From Halicephalobus mephisto (taxonomy: Eukaryota > Nematoda > Chromadorea > Rhabditida > Panagrolaimidae): DNA of 64,000 nucleotides. Each line of letters opens with the position of its first letter. Position 1 is the first letter of the stretch. The notes under the pieces were generated by a model. The model saw only the letters and a list, made by a program, of their open reading frames with translations, made no database searches and was not told the DNA's origin. Positions 23,717 to 34,615 of the stretch are shown in pieces. The stretch lies in assembly GCA_009193035.1 (NCBI GenBank), contig SWDT01000051.1, positions 1-64,000 on the forward strand, given 5' to 3'. Made by a program: the position numbers and the translations under genes.

Positions 23717-25311
23717 TTAGTTGATTCTTTTTAAGCTTCCGGGATTGAATACAGATTGGAAACTTTCAGAATGGTAAATGCCTCCATTTGTGTTTGGAGT
23801 TGGCGAATACATATATTCTTGAGTTCCTCTTTTCTCTGCTAATTGTGATCGGTGACTTGGATGAGGACAGATAAGTAGTTTGTCGCTGTATTTCTTTGAT
23901 CCATTGGAACAGTAGAGAATCATATCTCTCTGGAAGACAAACTCTCCACATTTAGTACAGATCCACTTTCTGAGATCCATTGTACACTTTTCTGGACATT
24001 CCCACTCAAATACTTTTGCATCCTTTGGAGTTTCTGATTCGTCAGCTCCTTCCATGTTAACTAATCCAAAGATAATTTCTTTATTTTCCTTTCTAATGTA
24101 CGGTTCAGTTGCTTCTTCATCGGTAATTAGCTGCCAGTTACTGAATTTCGTTGTTTTATAAAGTTTTCTAATGAATTCTTCACATCCCTTCGGAGTTCCG
24201 ATAAATTGACCCATACAGTTCATCCATTTTCCGTTGATTTTTATTGGGAACCAAGTGTTCAGTTGACGGAGCCATGACTTCAATTCATCAACTGTTCCCG
24301 GAAGAAAGTTCCCTTCATCTATATCACTTCCATATGTAATCGAGCACTTGAGATATTCCATGTACCAGAAAAGAAGTTTTTTTAATACTAAGTGCATATT
24401 CAGAAAGTCATTTCTATTCATCGATTTGAAAGCCTTCTTCGCTCTTAATAGCTGTCCACAGATACTGACAAATGACTCTTGAGTTGATATCAGCTCTGGA
24501 AGAGTTTGTTGATATCCAGCTCTTTCCTGTTTCATTTCAATTTTCCGATAAACAGCGTCAAGATATTTTAAGAACTTTCCAAAGTCATTTTCATTGTTAA
24601 TTTTCGTTCTTCGACATTTCTCCTTCAATTCCTTATACCAAAAGCAAACAGGATTATGAAGATCAGTATGTTTTTCGTCTTCAATCTCTTTGATAAATTC
24701 CAGAAGTTGTCCTGCACTCATTTCCCAAGTTTTATTGAAGTTGACGAGAACTCTGCATTTGACTTGCTTTTGAGTTTCATCAAGAATTTTTCCTCTAAAC
24801 AATTCTTCTACCTGAAACCATTGTGTAACTCACTATTATTGTATCACCGAGTAATACCTGCCGATTCCTTTCAGGAAATCCTATTTTGGGGAAAATTGCC
24901 CACAACTCAACACCATACTGAATTTTGTTGACAAAATGACTGCAATTGAGTGGATATTCTTTATGTCTATCACACGAGCCCCTTCGTCTGATAATCCAGC
25001 ATTGAAGTTCCCAATATTCCCTATCGTCAAAGACAATGGAATAGTTCAGAAATTGCTTCCACTTGGGATTCAAAAGAATGGTGAATTCATGACTTAAATC
25101 CTAAGGAGTACTAGTAACGGATGGTTTTAACATACAGAGAACTTACAAAAAATCGAATATAATCACAAGACAAATCATATGCACAGTAGAATCGCAAATC
25201 GTTCAATTCGAATTTAGCATTGGGTGGATCTCCGGTAATAGGTATTAGTCGATTTAAAGATTCATCGTAGCCCCATCCGAGTTCACATTTACGACCAGAT
25301 ATAAATGCCAT
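23717..25311 (-). CDS. unknown nematode-type protein with zinc-ribbon-like tail, paralogue 1
   Basis: Exons 25311-25147, 25100-24858 and 24811-23717, all in phase; 500 residues. It shares order and many blocks with the plus-strand gene at 38467: CxLxWGxxE near the start, FDDREYWE, QVKCRVLVNFN, KSMNRNDFL, DIDEGNFLPGT, WFPIKINGKW, NCMGQFIGTPKG. The tail has WICTKCGEFV, then LYCSNGSKKY, then CPHPSHRS, which looks like a metal-binding module. In this copy the second cysteine of the LLCSCGSKKY knuckle of the paralogue is Asn. There is no signal peptide or membrane helix, so it is probably intracellular. I do not recognise a named family; function is unknown. Intron positions agree with the paralogue except for a small shift in the first donor. 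Confidence 0.8.
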
Positions 25312-25892
25312 TTTGAAGGAAAATAAGTTTATAATCTGATAATTATTTAAACAAAAATCAATAAAAAAAAGCTCAATTAACCTTATTTACTCAAAAAGGA
25401 CTATAATAACTGATAACGAAGATCAGAAAAATGAACACATCTTTCACTTCCCCAGTTTAGAATCAATAAAATAAACTCGCTGCATTTATTGGCTTCTAAT
25501 TTTCAAGAAATTTATTTTCATAATAACATACGTAATTATGATATTAAAGTAGATATCACATACAGATATTTGAGGAAAAAATAATCAAGGGTATAACTAA
25601 GAAACTTTAAATTCTATTCTGAAATTATTGTCACCAATTATAGTTTGAGAGAAAAACGCAAAACTAAAATCTAAGTGATAAGGCTTACTAATATCTTTTT
25701 TTAAATTTTTTATAATATCGGAGAAATATGTAAGGGAGTATGACGTGTTTCCTTAACTGACGAGTTTTGTACGACTGCTAACTCCTCGATTTATTCGGAC
25801 AATCAAACGATACAAAACTAATTAATAAAAACTTCTGGTAATTCAGCTTCGTTATTATTCCTTCTCATTTAACTTATGAATGATGTCACTAC

Positions 25893-25975
25893 TGCTGCAA
25901 TTTGGCGCACAAGTTGAGTTCTTGCATCTCAGGGATTTTCGTGCTGAGAGTCTTCTCGTTTTCTGCGACAAAATA
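25893..25975 (+). repeat. dispersed repeat, copy 1
   Basis: About 80 bases with TTTGGCGCACAAGTTGAGTT, CTTGCATCTC, GGATTTTCGTGCT and AGTCTTCTCGTTTTCTGCGA. A second copy at 34093-34165 on the same strand matches over nearly its whole length. It is noncoding, GC-richer than its surroundings, and of unknown class. Confidence 0.55.
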
Positions 25976-26208
25976 TGCCTCTAAAGAATTTTAAAGCTCA
26001 TATTGTAAACAGTAGTCATGTTATATGAATTCACAAGAATGATGATGGTGATGACAATGCTCCGGTACTTTTTTGTAAATTACACTAATTATTTCAATGA
26101 GAATTGTAAAAAAGCGTGAAATTTGCGTTTTTTTATTATTTTTCAGAACAGATTATCTTCTCTTCATTATCTCATTCCTAATTTTTCCAATACTTTTCAA
26201 AACAAAAA

Positions 26209-26326
26209 GCTAGGAGCACTGGAGATTCCCAGGACGTCTCCGATCCAAGTACTAATCCAGCCCTAGGGCGTTTCACTGGTCAGATCGAACGGGATGGCGT
26301 GCTTTCACCCTGGTTTGACCCCTAGC
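26209..26326 (-). rRNA. 5S rRNA gene or 5S-derived copy, subfamily B
   Basis: On the minus strand, 118 bases closely match the copy at 10572: GCTAGGGG at the 5' end, GCACGCCATCCCGTTCGATC, TTAGTACTTGGATCGGAGAC, CTCCTAGC at the 3' end, then TTTTTG. Helix I and the internal control region are intact. The upstream flank (CAGTGGGGACTAGCTTCT) resembles that of the 10572 copy. Functional status is unknown. Confidence 0.75.
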
Positions 26327-26745
26327 AGAAGCTAGTCCCCACTGGCTCGACTGATTTTTTCTTTGCTATCGTAGATGAGACAAAAGACAATTTTGATAGA
26401 GAGCGCGAGAGTGAAATTTTCTTTTCAGAAATGCAATTATTCGAAAATTACTCGTCTAATATAAATTACCATGATGCTTCTTTTATCATTAGCAACTAGT
26501 CGTTTCAATTTCACTTCTAGAAACTAGATGGCATTTTTTTAAAGAATAAGTTAGATGAAAAATATGAAAATTCAGATGTTTTTGCAATAAAGATTGTGTC
26601 TTTGAAAATACCATAATCAGAAATTATGTATTTTTTAAATATTTTTACTACAGATGTACATGTTTTGATTTTACTGGAAATAATTTTATTCTTTATTTTT
26701 TATGCAAAAACAAAAAACATTGAATTTAGTTGATCATTACTCAAT

Positions 26746-27150
26746 TCAATTATTTCCATTTACATACTGAGAAATGAAGTTCTTGGTGTCTCCATTCAGA
26801 GTTGATACATTTTGGAGTTGTCTGAGAATATCGTTGATTTCAGCTTCATTCTTGTCTTTCGAAAGTAGACCAATGAGAGCATCAGTGATTCTTGAATCAA
26901 TAGTTTCTACTTTATTCTTCCTTATCTTCCGGAGTTGTAGACAGATTAAAGAGAAGGTTGTCAGGGTTTTGATTATCTTCTGTTTCTGTGTCTGGGACAG
27001 AAGTATCATAATCGTCAATGTAATCGAAAACAATTCAAAGTTGGAAAAAGTTTCAACAAGAAAAAAAATGCACCCATAAGCAGGTTTGACACAATTATTA
27101 TGAAAGTAAAGCTCATATTTTCTTTTACTGTACTTTTGCATCATTGCCAC
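26746..27150 (-). pseudogene. remnant related to the 3' end of the 23.7 kb gene
   Basis: One open frame of 134 codons with two hydrophobic stretches and a charged C-terminus (RKIRKNKVETIDSRITDALI, then GLLSKDKNEAEINDI). The DNA at 26810-26960 aligns with 23630-23770, the last codons and 3' flank of the unknown gene, where a different frame reads RKLKKNQLKATN and, after a stop, DLLSKK. So this is a partial tandem copy of that locus whose reading frame has diverged. Whether the frame is translated is unknown; a start within it is not specially marked. Confidence 0.4.
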
Positions 27151-28892
27151 TATTAATTTTGTACTGGATAAACTTTATTCCAAAGCTTCTTCCTCTACTT
27201 CTACTTTTTATCCCCAATAAAAAATACAAGTCATTTTCTACCGAGTAAATCACTCAAATTCAGTCTTGGTTGATTATTGTGAAAAACTTCAACGGATCTG
27301 CTAGATCTACCTTATTAAAAGTTAAACTATAAAGAGTCACAGGAAAATAGATTTGTTAATCTAGCCCGGAATATTAATCGAAGAATAAGTTGATTTTTTT
27401 CTATTTATTTTTACACATAGTTTTTTAGTGTGTTGTATTTATTTTTATAGATTTGTTTTAGTTCGTTGTAAAATACTCCACTTACTGTTTTTAAAAGACA
27501 ATGAGGGCAGACACTATTAGATCAAAATAAGTAATGAAGCTTGTGATTTTAGAATATTTTTATGTGTAATTTGAACTGATATTTTAAAAGATTTGATTTA
27601 TTCGAAGGATTTGAGTGGATAATCCTAATTATTCGCTTTACTTAAGGAAATGGCTCCGAATAATCACATATTTGTTTTATAAAGTTTTACATTTTAAATT
27701 CTGATTAAGAATATTTATGAATGATCTTTCTGATGAAATCAAAATCACCTTTTTGGAATGAATTTTACTTTAAAATTTCGAAATTTGTTCAAAATAATCT
27801 GCTTTTATAAAATGCCTATGTGCAATGTAAAAGTTCGGAAATTAAAATATTATATATGAATGAAGCTTATTGCTGGAGATTTTAGAGAAAACAAGTTAAA
27901 GATAGAAAAAAAATCATTCCAAAAGGACTCTTTTAAATTGTTGAAAAAAATCTTTATTATTCTTCAGAAGGTATTCGTCGTTGCTTTATTACAGCTATAA
28001 AATTCAGTACTATATCTTAACTTGAGACAGCGATGTCGAATCATTGTTGTCTATTGAACTCGAGACGAGCGAAACGACCCTCAGGTTTTGTACTTTTGAA
28101 ATAAACTGATGATTTTGATAAAATCAGTTAATTCTATTCATGTTTAATTTCTCTGAATTATTAATACAGTTGCAAGATGTTCGCTTTGTCTTTTATCGAT
28201 TATTCAATCAAAAACAATGGGATATTTAAAATGATTGTTTCATAGAGATTGATCTTGGAAATTCTCAATCTTATTCTAGTTTTTTGAACAGAAAAAAAGA
28301 AATTCATAAGAAAATAAAGTGGTTTTTATCGTATCTTTTTTACTTTTCACTAATATTGCGCAGTTTTCGATCACTTTTATTGAAATTTCTTCTAAGAATT
28401 TTTATAAAAGTCTTGATGGATTTGACATCCCCATTACCTTAGATGTACTTGTAAGCATTTGTCTTCTGTAGATTTTCTTACAAATATGGAAAATAAATTC
28501 ATGATCTACGTGACTTTTCGTGAACATAAAATTCCAAGTTCTAAACCTCTTACGAACGAATTACTTATTACCGAACCCTCAGAAATCAATTCTATTCTTG
28601 TTTACTGACTATTTGCTAAATGAAAATAAATAATTTAGCTAATCAGTGAAATTGTCAATACTTTGCAACACATACTCTAAACTAGAAATAATATTCTGCA
28701 ATATATGTACTCTAAACTAGAAATAACAATGATAACAATGAGAAAAAGCGTCAAGGTTGTTTCTGATTTAAAATATTCTTTAGTTGCACTGGTCTTTTGG
28801 TTTTCTAGAAAGATCAATAAAGTTTTATCGAATTTATCGTGGTCCTTAACTTTTATGATTTTTGTTTAAATTTTTAAGGTTTTCTCCAAAAA
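27151..28892. other. no gene recognised; upstream of decarboxylase
   Basis: AT-rich, without long open frames, tandem repeats or RNA genes that I can recognise. A short duplication, ATAC/ATGTACTCTAAACTAGAAATAA, occurs twice at about 28672-28730. The last few hundred bases must hold the promoter of the decarboxylase gene; no distinct motif stands out. Confidence 0.35.
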
Positions 28893-30589
28893 ATGGATTC
28901 TGAAGCATTCCGGAAATATGGGAAAGAGATGGTAGATCTGGTGGCTGATTACTGGGACAGTATGAGAGAGAGACAACCTTTGCCTGATGTCAAACCAGGA
29001 TATATCTGGGATATGGTAAGAAAGTTAAGAAACATTAATTTACTGGACTTTTTAGGTTCCCAAAGACCCTCCGGAAAAACCAGAAGATTGGAAGCAGATC
29101 TTTGCCGATATCGATCCAGTAGTTCTCAGTAAAAACACAAATTGGCACCATCCCCATTTTTTCGCTTATTTCTCAACGGCCTGTAGCTATCCAGCGATCA
29201 TGGCTGATATCCTGTCTGGAGGAATGGCAAGTGTTGGGTTTTCATGGGTAAATTTGTATTTTTTCAAATTAAAAATTAAAGTGGTTTAAAGAAATCATCT
29301 CCTTCCATGACGGAACTAGAAATGGTGACTACCGATTGGATCGCCAAAGCCGTTGGTCTTCCAGATTTCTTTCTTAACTCCGATTCTGGTCCTGGAGCGG
29401 GAGTTATCCAGAATAGTGCCAGTGACGCCACTTTTATCGCTATTCTGAGTGCGAGAGCCAGAGCTGTGGCCGTAAGTTTTTCAGAAATAACTTTTCCAAT
29501 GTCTCCTTTAGTCTTACAAGAAAGACAGTATGTTATCCGGGCTTTATTCCACCATATCAAAAACCTTGTCCATGTTTTATTCCACAGATCAAAATAACAA
29601 TGTTGATCCTGTCATAACTTTCGAGAATCACGATGCCGGTGTAATCAATAAATTAGTCGCCTACTGCTCTGACCAAGCTCACTCTTCTGTAGACAAGGGA
29701 GTGATGCTTGCTGGAGTCAAGCTGAGAAAGTTAAAAACTGTCATTGGGGGTCAGTTAAAGACTTATTATGTTGAAGGAGCCACTCTCGAAGAGGCGATCA
29801 AAGAAGACCGAGCCAGAGGTCTGATTCCTTTCATCTACGTCGCTACAGTAGGCATGACAACTACGTGTGGATCAGACGACCTCAAAGTAATTGGTCCTAT
29901 CTGCAATAAAGAAAACCTTTGGCTGCATGTGGATGCTGCCTATGCTGGCAGTTTCGCCATATGTCCAGAATACCGTTACTTACTCAACGGGATCGAATAT
30001 GTGGATAGTTTTAACTTCAATGTAGATAAGGCAATGGAAATTACCTTTGATTGTTCCCCAATGTGGTTTAAGAATGCTAAAGAAGCTTCTCAGTATTTCA
30101 ATGTGGAAGCAGAGTATCTTAAACATGAACACCAAGCAATCACAACTGATTATAGGGTTGGGGAAATTTTAGAATTGAATGATTATTTCTTACTTTCAGC
30201 ATCTCCAAATTGCTCTCGGTCGTCGATTCAGGTCTCTCAAGATCTGGTTCGTCTTCAGATCCCTCGGAATAGAACATCTCCAAAGTACTCTGAGGAAGAG
30301 AGTAAAACTCGCCGAGGAATTTGCGGAGTTGATTTCGAAAGACGAAGAATTCGAAATCATCGTTCCACCTCATCTAGGACTCGTCTGCTTCAGACACAAA
30401 AGCAACAATGACTTCAACGAAAAACTCCTCGCCGCCATCAACGACGACTACAGAATCCATCTAGTCGGAACAAAGGTTCATGATATCTTCTATCTTCGAT
30501 TGGCCATCTGCAGTGTTAATACAGTATCTTCTGATGTTATGTTTGCTTACCAAGTAATCAAAGAGATCCTCAGTAAACTTATTCTTTAA
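28893..30589 (+). CDS. aromatic L-amino acid decarboxylase (PLP-dependent, bas-1-like)
   Basis: Five exons in phase: 28893-29015, 29056-29247, 29292-29471, 29512-30156, 30200-30589; 509 residues against about 480 for animal enzymes. It converts aromatic amino acids such as L-DOPA or 5-hydroxytryptophan into amines in the cytosol of aminergic neurons. The N-terminus FRKYGKEMVDLVADYW, NTNWHHPHFFAYF, GAGVIQNSASDATFIAILSA, SDQAHSSVDKG, HVDAAYAGS (cofactor-binding Asp) and DYRHLQIALGRRFRSLK are all conserved. The Schiff-base lysine lies in FNVDKAMEITFDCS, where most animal enzymes read NPHKW; nematode relatives of bas-1 may share this. Every splice site is canonical and no break is seen. The start follows a TTTTAAG about 15 bases upstream. 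Exact substrate and orthology among nematode decarboxylases are not decidable here. Confidence 0.93.
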
Positions 30590-30894
30590 GATATTTATCA
30601 GATTTGATTATTGATTTAAAATTTATGAGGAATAAATATTTCAAATGAAAAGTTTCTATCCACTGCAAAATTAAGTAGCAGTTTGCTTTATTGATTGGTA
30701 CATCCATCAAGGTAAATGAAAACCAAATTATCCTGAGAATTTTTTCTCTCATTAAAACAGTATTTGCAACTTTCGGTTCATTTACCGGCTGATTTTTTTA
30801 GTTTTTTAGTCAATTTAAAATAATCGTTGTGTAATAGCATTAATAATTTAAATATTTTTATTCTTTTTATGAACGTACAGTTTCTACGATTGGA

Positions 30895-31035
30895 GATAGT
30901 CAGAACACCCGAGGATAAATATTCTTTTGTCTACTCAGGAGTATAAAAGAAAAACATCAGACAAAGTCCTTTGGGTGTTGCACTTATCTCATTAATATTA
31001 TTCTATATTATATTTGTGTCTAGTCTTAATAAAAA
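30895..31035 (+). mobile_element. LTR-like repeat fragment with TATA box
   Basis: Shares GGAGTATAAAAG and an AT-rich tail (ATTAATATTATTCTATATTA, then TAGTCTTA) with 37725-37890. The order TATA box, then a GT-rich segment, then the AT-rich tail suggests the promoter half of a retroelement terminal repeat. No coding capacity. Confidence 0.4.
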
Positions 31036-31806
31036 ACAACAATTCTTAGAAAAAATCTTTAAAATATGCTATAGAACACAAAATGAACTTATTCGTTCTT
31101 GATTCCAAACATAAATATAATATTGTTTTGAAAATGAATTTTAAAATTCGGACTCAGAATTGATGGATTCTGAAGATCAAGTATCAATCTTGATGTCAGA
31201 GTCTGTAAGCATTATTGTTCTATTTTATGTGTTTTTGGTAGAATTCCTATGGTAGTTATGTTTTCCTATGTCACGGCTCCCTACAAAAAAGACAAAAGTT
31301 ACATAGAATGTCTATTGATCAAAACAATTTTAAAAAACTACTGTATTATTCTGAAAATTGTAATTTTTTCAATAATTACATACAAGACTGATGAATGAAA
31401 TTTAACTGAAAGAAAAGTTTTAAGGAACTTTCACTACAAGAAAATAAAAATGAAACATCTACGGATTAAAATATCAAAGAAGTTATTTAAAAAAAATAAA
31501 AATACAGAAAATTGTCAAAAATCAAGTTTTCCTTATGGGTTATTTTTTCCACAACGTCAACAAGGGTGGCAAATTGATTTTTCTACTAACTTATCTTATC
31601 AGTTGTGAAAACTAATGTCTGAAGAAATCAATGCACGAATGGGACAAGTACAAGTTTTAAAATTCTTAACAAACTTTTGTTTTTCCATTTTATTTTGAAG
31701 AGAACTATTATCTTTAAAAAATTCAAATTTGACTATTATATCTGAGAAATAATTTTATTATTTCTGAAGGTGTATTTCTAATTTCATTATTCAGAATTTC
31801 TTCAAG

Positions 31807-33396
31807 ATGCTGATTTACAGAAAGAAATTGCTGAAAAAATATTTAATCTATTTTGCCATTTTTTTGATAATATTATTGATAGAAGAGAATGTTTATGGAT
31901 ACATAAGTAATTTTTGGTACGACTATTACAACGAGCCGGTATTTTTATCGATTAACATAAAGAGAATAGACTCCATAAGTAAGTTAATTCTAATTAAAAA
32001 TGAACATAAACAGATCTATATACAAATTTCCGTATTTATCGTTTCTACTCAAAACCACAAAAATATATCTTGTTAATTTTCTTTTTGATTTTAAATAAAC
32101 TATGCAAAATCACGAACGTTTTATTTCCATTCGTGATGTCGAAATGCTTCACTGGCAATTGTTACTTAATCTTGAAACCATACATGTAAATTTCAACTTC
32201 AGTCGGTGTTTATCCTTTAACCTTTAACTTTTTCATCTTTTATGTTTCAGAACTTCCAATAGCTGTTATCGTTGTTATTGATAAATCCACCAACATTGAC
32301 AACTATATTGTAGCTCAAAACTCCTTGGAATGTTACTGTAAATATTTCGATTACCCTCTGTTTAGAGTATTCGTGGATCAAAACACCAGTTTGTCAGTGA
32401 AATGCCCAACAAATGATGTAAGTTGTTTACGAAATAAAATCACGAAGAATTTCATACTTTTCAGTTTATGTTCAAAAGACATTGCATCGTAAAAGAACTC
32501 ATGTTGGAGAATCCAGACTATGAGTATTTCTTTTTCTTCGACAGCGATATAGGGGTCGTGAACCCGAATCATCTGCTGGAGGAATACATCAACGTGAAGT
32601 CTGATGTGGTCATCCTTCAGAAGATTTTCGGCTTTGAATTCATGACTGAGAGTTACATTGTAAAGTAAGCATTGGCCACAATATGTCGATATTGAAGTTT
32701 TTCTGTAATTGAATATAGTGTTCTTTCAGAAACACCCCATTTGCACGGGATTTCTTGACAGATTGGTATTTATACGAAAAGAAACTTTCAAACAACCATT
32801 ATGGCTCCGACAATGCTGCTATCCATGTAGGGTTAATTTTAACAGACCAAGTGAAACAGTGTTTTTCAGCAAATCTTCCTCGATCGATTCAACCCAAGGA
32901 AGGCCAGTTTTTGCAAATACTTCTGGCAAGAATCGAAGTGAGTTTCACTGTGTATTTTAGGTTTTAAAAATTCTATTAACTACTCATGTTCAGAAATTGG
33001 GGCAATATCTGGCAGTACATGGCTTGTGCTCGATATTATCTCGGAAGGGATTACTCAAACTTCAGGCCAATAGAAATCCGTCAGAAAGGAGAAGACAATG
33101 TTTGGACGAGAGACGGATGGTTGACCAGTTCGAGATGGGCTCCGAGGGATTTCTTGCTCAATGGTTGGAAGACTCATAGCTCAACTACTGACTTCAAAAA
33201 ATGGTACAGTCCTCTTATTCCTTCTGAATCCGAGACTGGCTTCGATTTGCAAAAGTGCTCAACGGAGAAAATAATGGAAAACTGGGTCTACAAGGACACA
33301 TTCATTAAAGAAAATTGGGAAATCAATCAAGTTATCCAAAAAATAATTCAATATATCGAAAAAAGATTTAACAAAATGGTTTCTGAACTAGAATGA
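31807..33396 (+). CDS. DUF273 family type II membrane glycosyltransferase-like protein
   Basis: Six exons in phase: 31807-31978, 32251-32417, 32465-32664, 32730-32826, 32870-32937, 32994-33396; 368 residues. A membrane anchor (YLIYFAIFLIILLIEENVYG) near the N-terminus implies a Golgi-type type II orientation. Family blocks in order: IAVIVVIDKSTNIDNY, RHCIVKELMLENPDYEYFF, the DxD-like metal site FDSDIGVVNPNHLLEEY, TPFARDFLTDWY, NNHYGSDNAAIH, NWGNIWQYMACARYYLG, WLTSSRWAPRDFLLNGW. DUF273 proteins are a nematode-expanded group related to GMA12/MNN10 galactosyltransferases; donor and acceptor are unknown. A 43-base intron at 32827-32869 is easy to miss because the exon also reads open through it; only its removal restores the conserved QESKNWGNIW frame. 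Tail-to-tail with the GT92 gene. Confidence 0.87.
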
Positions 33397-34092
33397 TATA
33401 TTTTTACGATTAGAGTACTACACTTGCAAAGCATTTGTCATTACAAAAAAATAATTTAATACATGTTAAGAAATAATTTGTATAGTATTCAATATAAGGA
33501 AATTATTTAAAAAGTAAATCCAAATTAATAGTCGTCATAGTATTCAATATAATTTTAGTTATTTTAACAAAAGAATAATGATCGAAATTACAAAAAAATT
33601 CAACTATATCTGAATCTAGCATGTTCTATTTGTTTTTTGGGGAAAATAATCTTCGAATTTGACAACAAAACAGATGTCACAATAATCGAAGAAAGCAAGA
33701 AGTCTATTAATTCGAATTAATTTAATTTCCAACATTCTCTTTAGACGTTGTATAACTATTAACGTTGGAATTCATTCTAAATATTACTGATGAGTTCATT
33801 AGGATAATATCACTGAGAATTGGATAGAACTCGATAAGTATTATTTTTTCGTGGATTTGGAATATTCTTCCCGGTATTCCATTGTAGTTGTGATTATACT
33901 ATCAGTTCTTACTGCAAATGAAGATGACAAAGCAGTAAACAATGATGTAAGGGATTCTGGCTTCTTCCCTTAGTTGACAATTGTTAACTGGTCACTTTAT
34001 TCCAGCAATCAACAATACAAATTAACAACAACTCTTCGCGACTTCGTCCGGTTCTCTGTCGTCGCTCCTGTGTTCCTCTGATTCTGCCTGTC

Positions 34093-34165
34093 GTTTGGCG
34101 CGCAAATTGAGTTCCTGCATCTCCAGGGTTTTCGTGTTAGGAGTCTTCTCGCTTTCTGCGACAGT
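34093..34165 (+). repeat. dispersed repeat, copy 2
   Basis: Contains TTTGGCGCGCAAATTGAGTT, CCTGCATCTCCAGGGTTTTC and AGTCTTCTCGCTTTCTGCGA, matching 25893-25975. Further GC-rich sequence (CGCGACTTCGTCCGGTTCTC) precedes it from about 34035. It lies in the spacer between the two glycosyltransferase-like genes. Confidence 0.55.
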
Positions 34166-34615
34166 GATAAAGCCGACAAAAATGAAAAAATACGTAGCTA
34201 AAAATAAATTTTACAGCGAAAAACTATGAAAATTTACAATATTTCCTATCTAATCGAGAAAATTAATGGTGAGTGAATTATAGAGAAGGAATATGAGGTA
34301 TTTCTTAGGAAAGCTAAAACACTCAAGATTGGTTTGCACAAAGTCAAGTTCTTTTTTAATAATATCATCACCGCTATCAAAATTTTTACAAATCTTTTTA
34401 TGACAAATTCACTAATGAAGCAATGATATGGACCTCTCTAAGAACTTCTAACTTTGCACAGCTTTGTGTTAAAGCTTCCAATTCAGTTCATTATAGATCA
34501 GTCTAGGAGGTTGCATCTGACTCAAATGATTTAAACTAGAAATTCGTTTATATGTGAAAATTCTCCAACATTCTAGAAATTATATATTCTTACAACTATC
34601 TACTACTCTTTAACT

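Noticed and set aside
32755..32967. Uninterrupted reading of the DUF273 exon through 32826
   Set aside because: It leads into a frame that does not match the conserved NWGNIWQYMACARYY block; the short intron model does.
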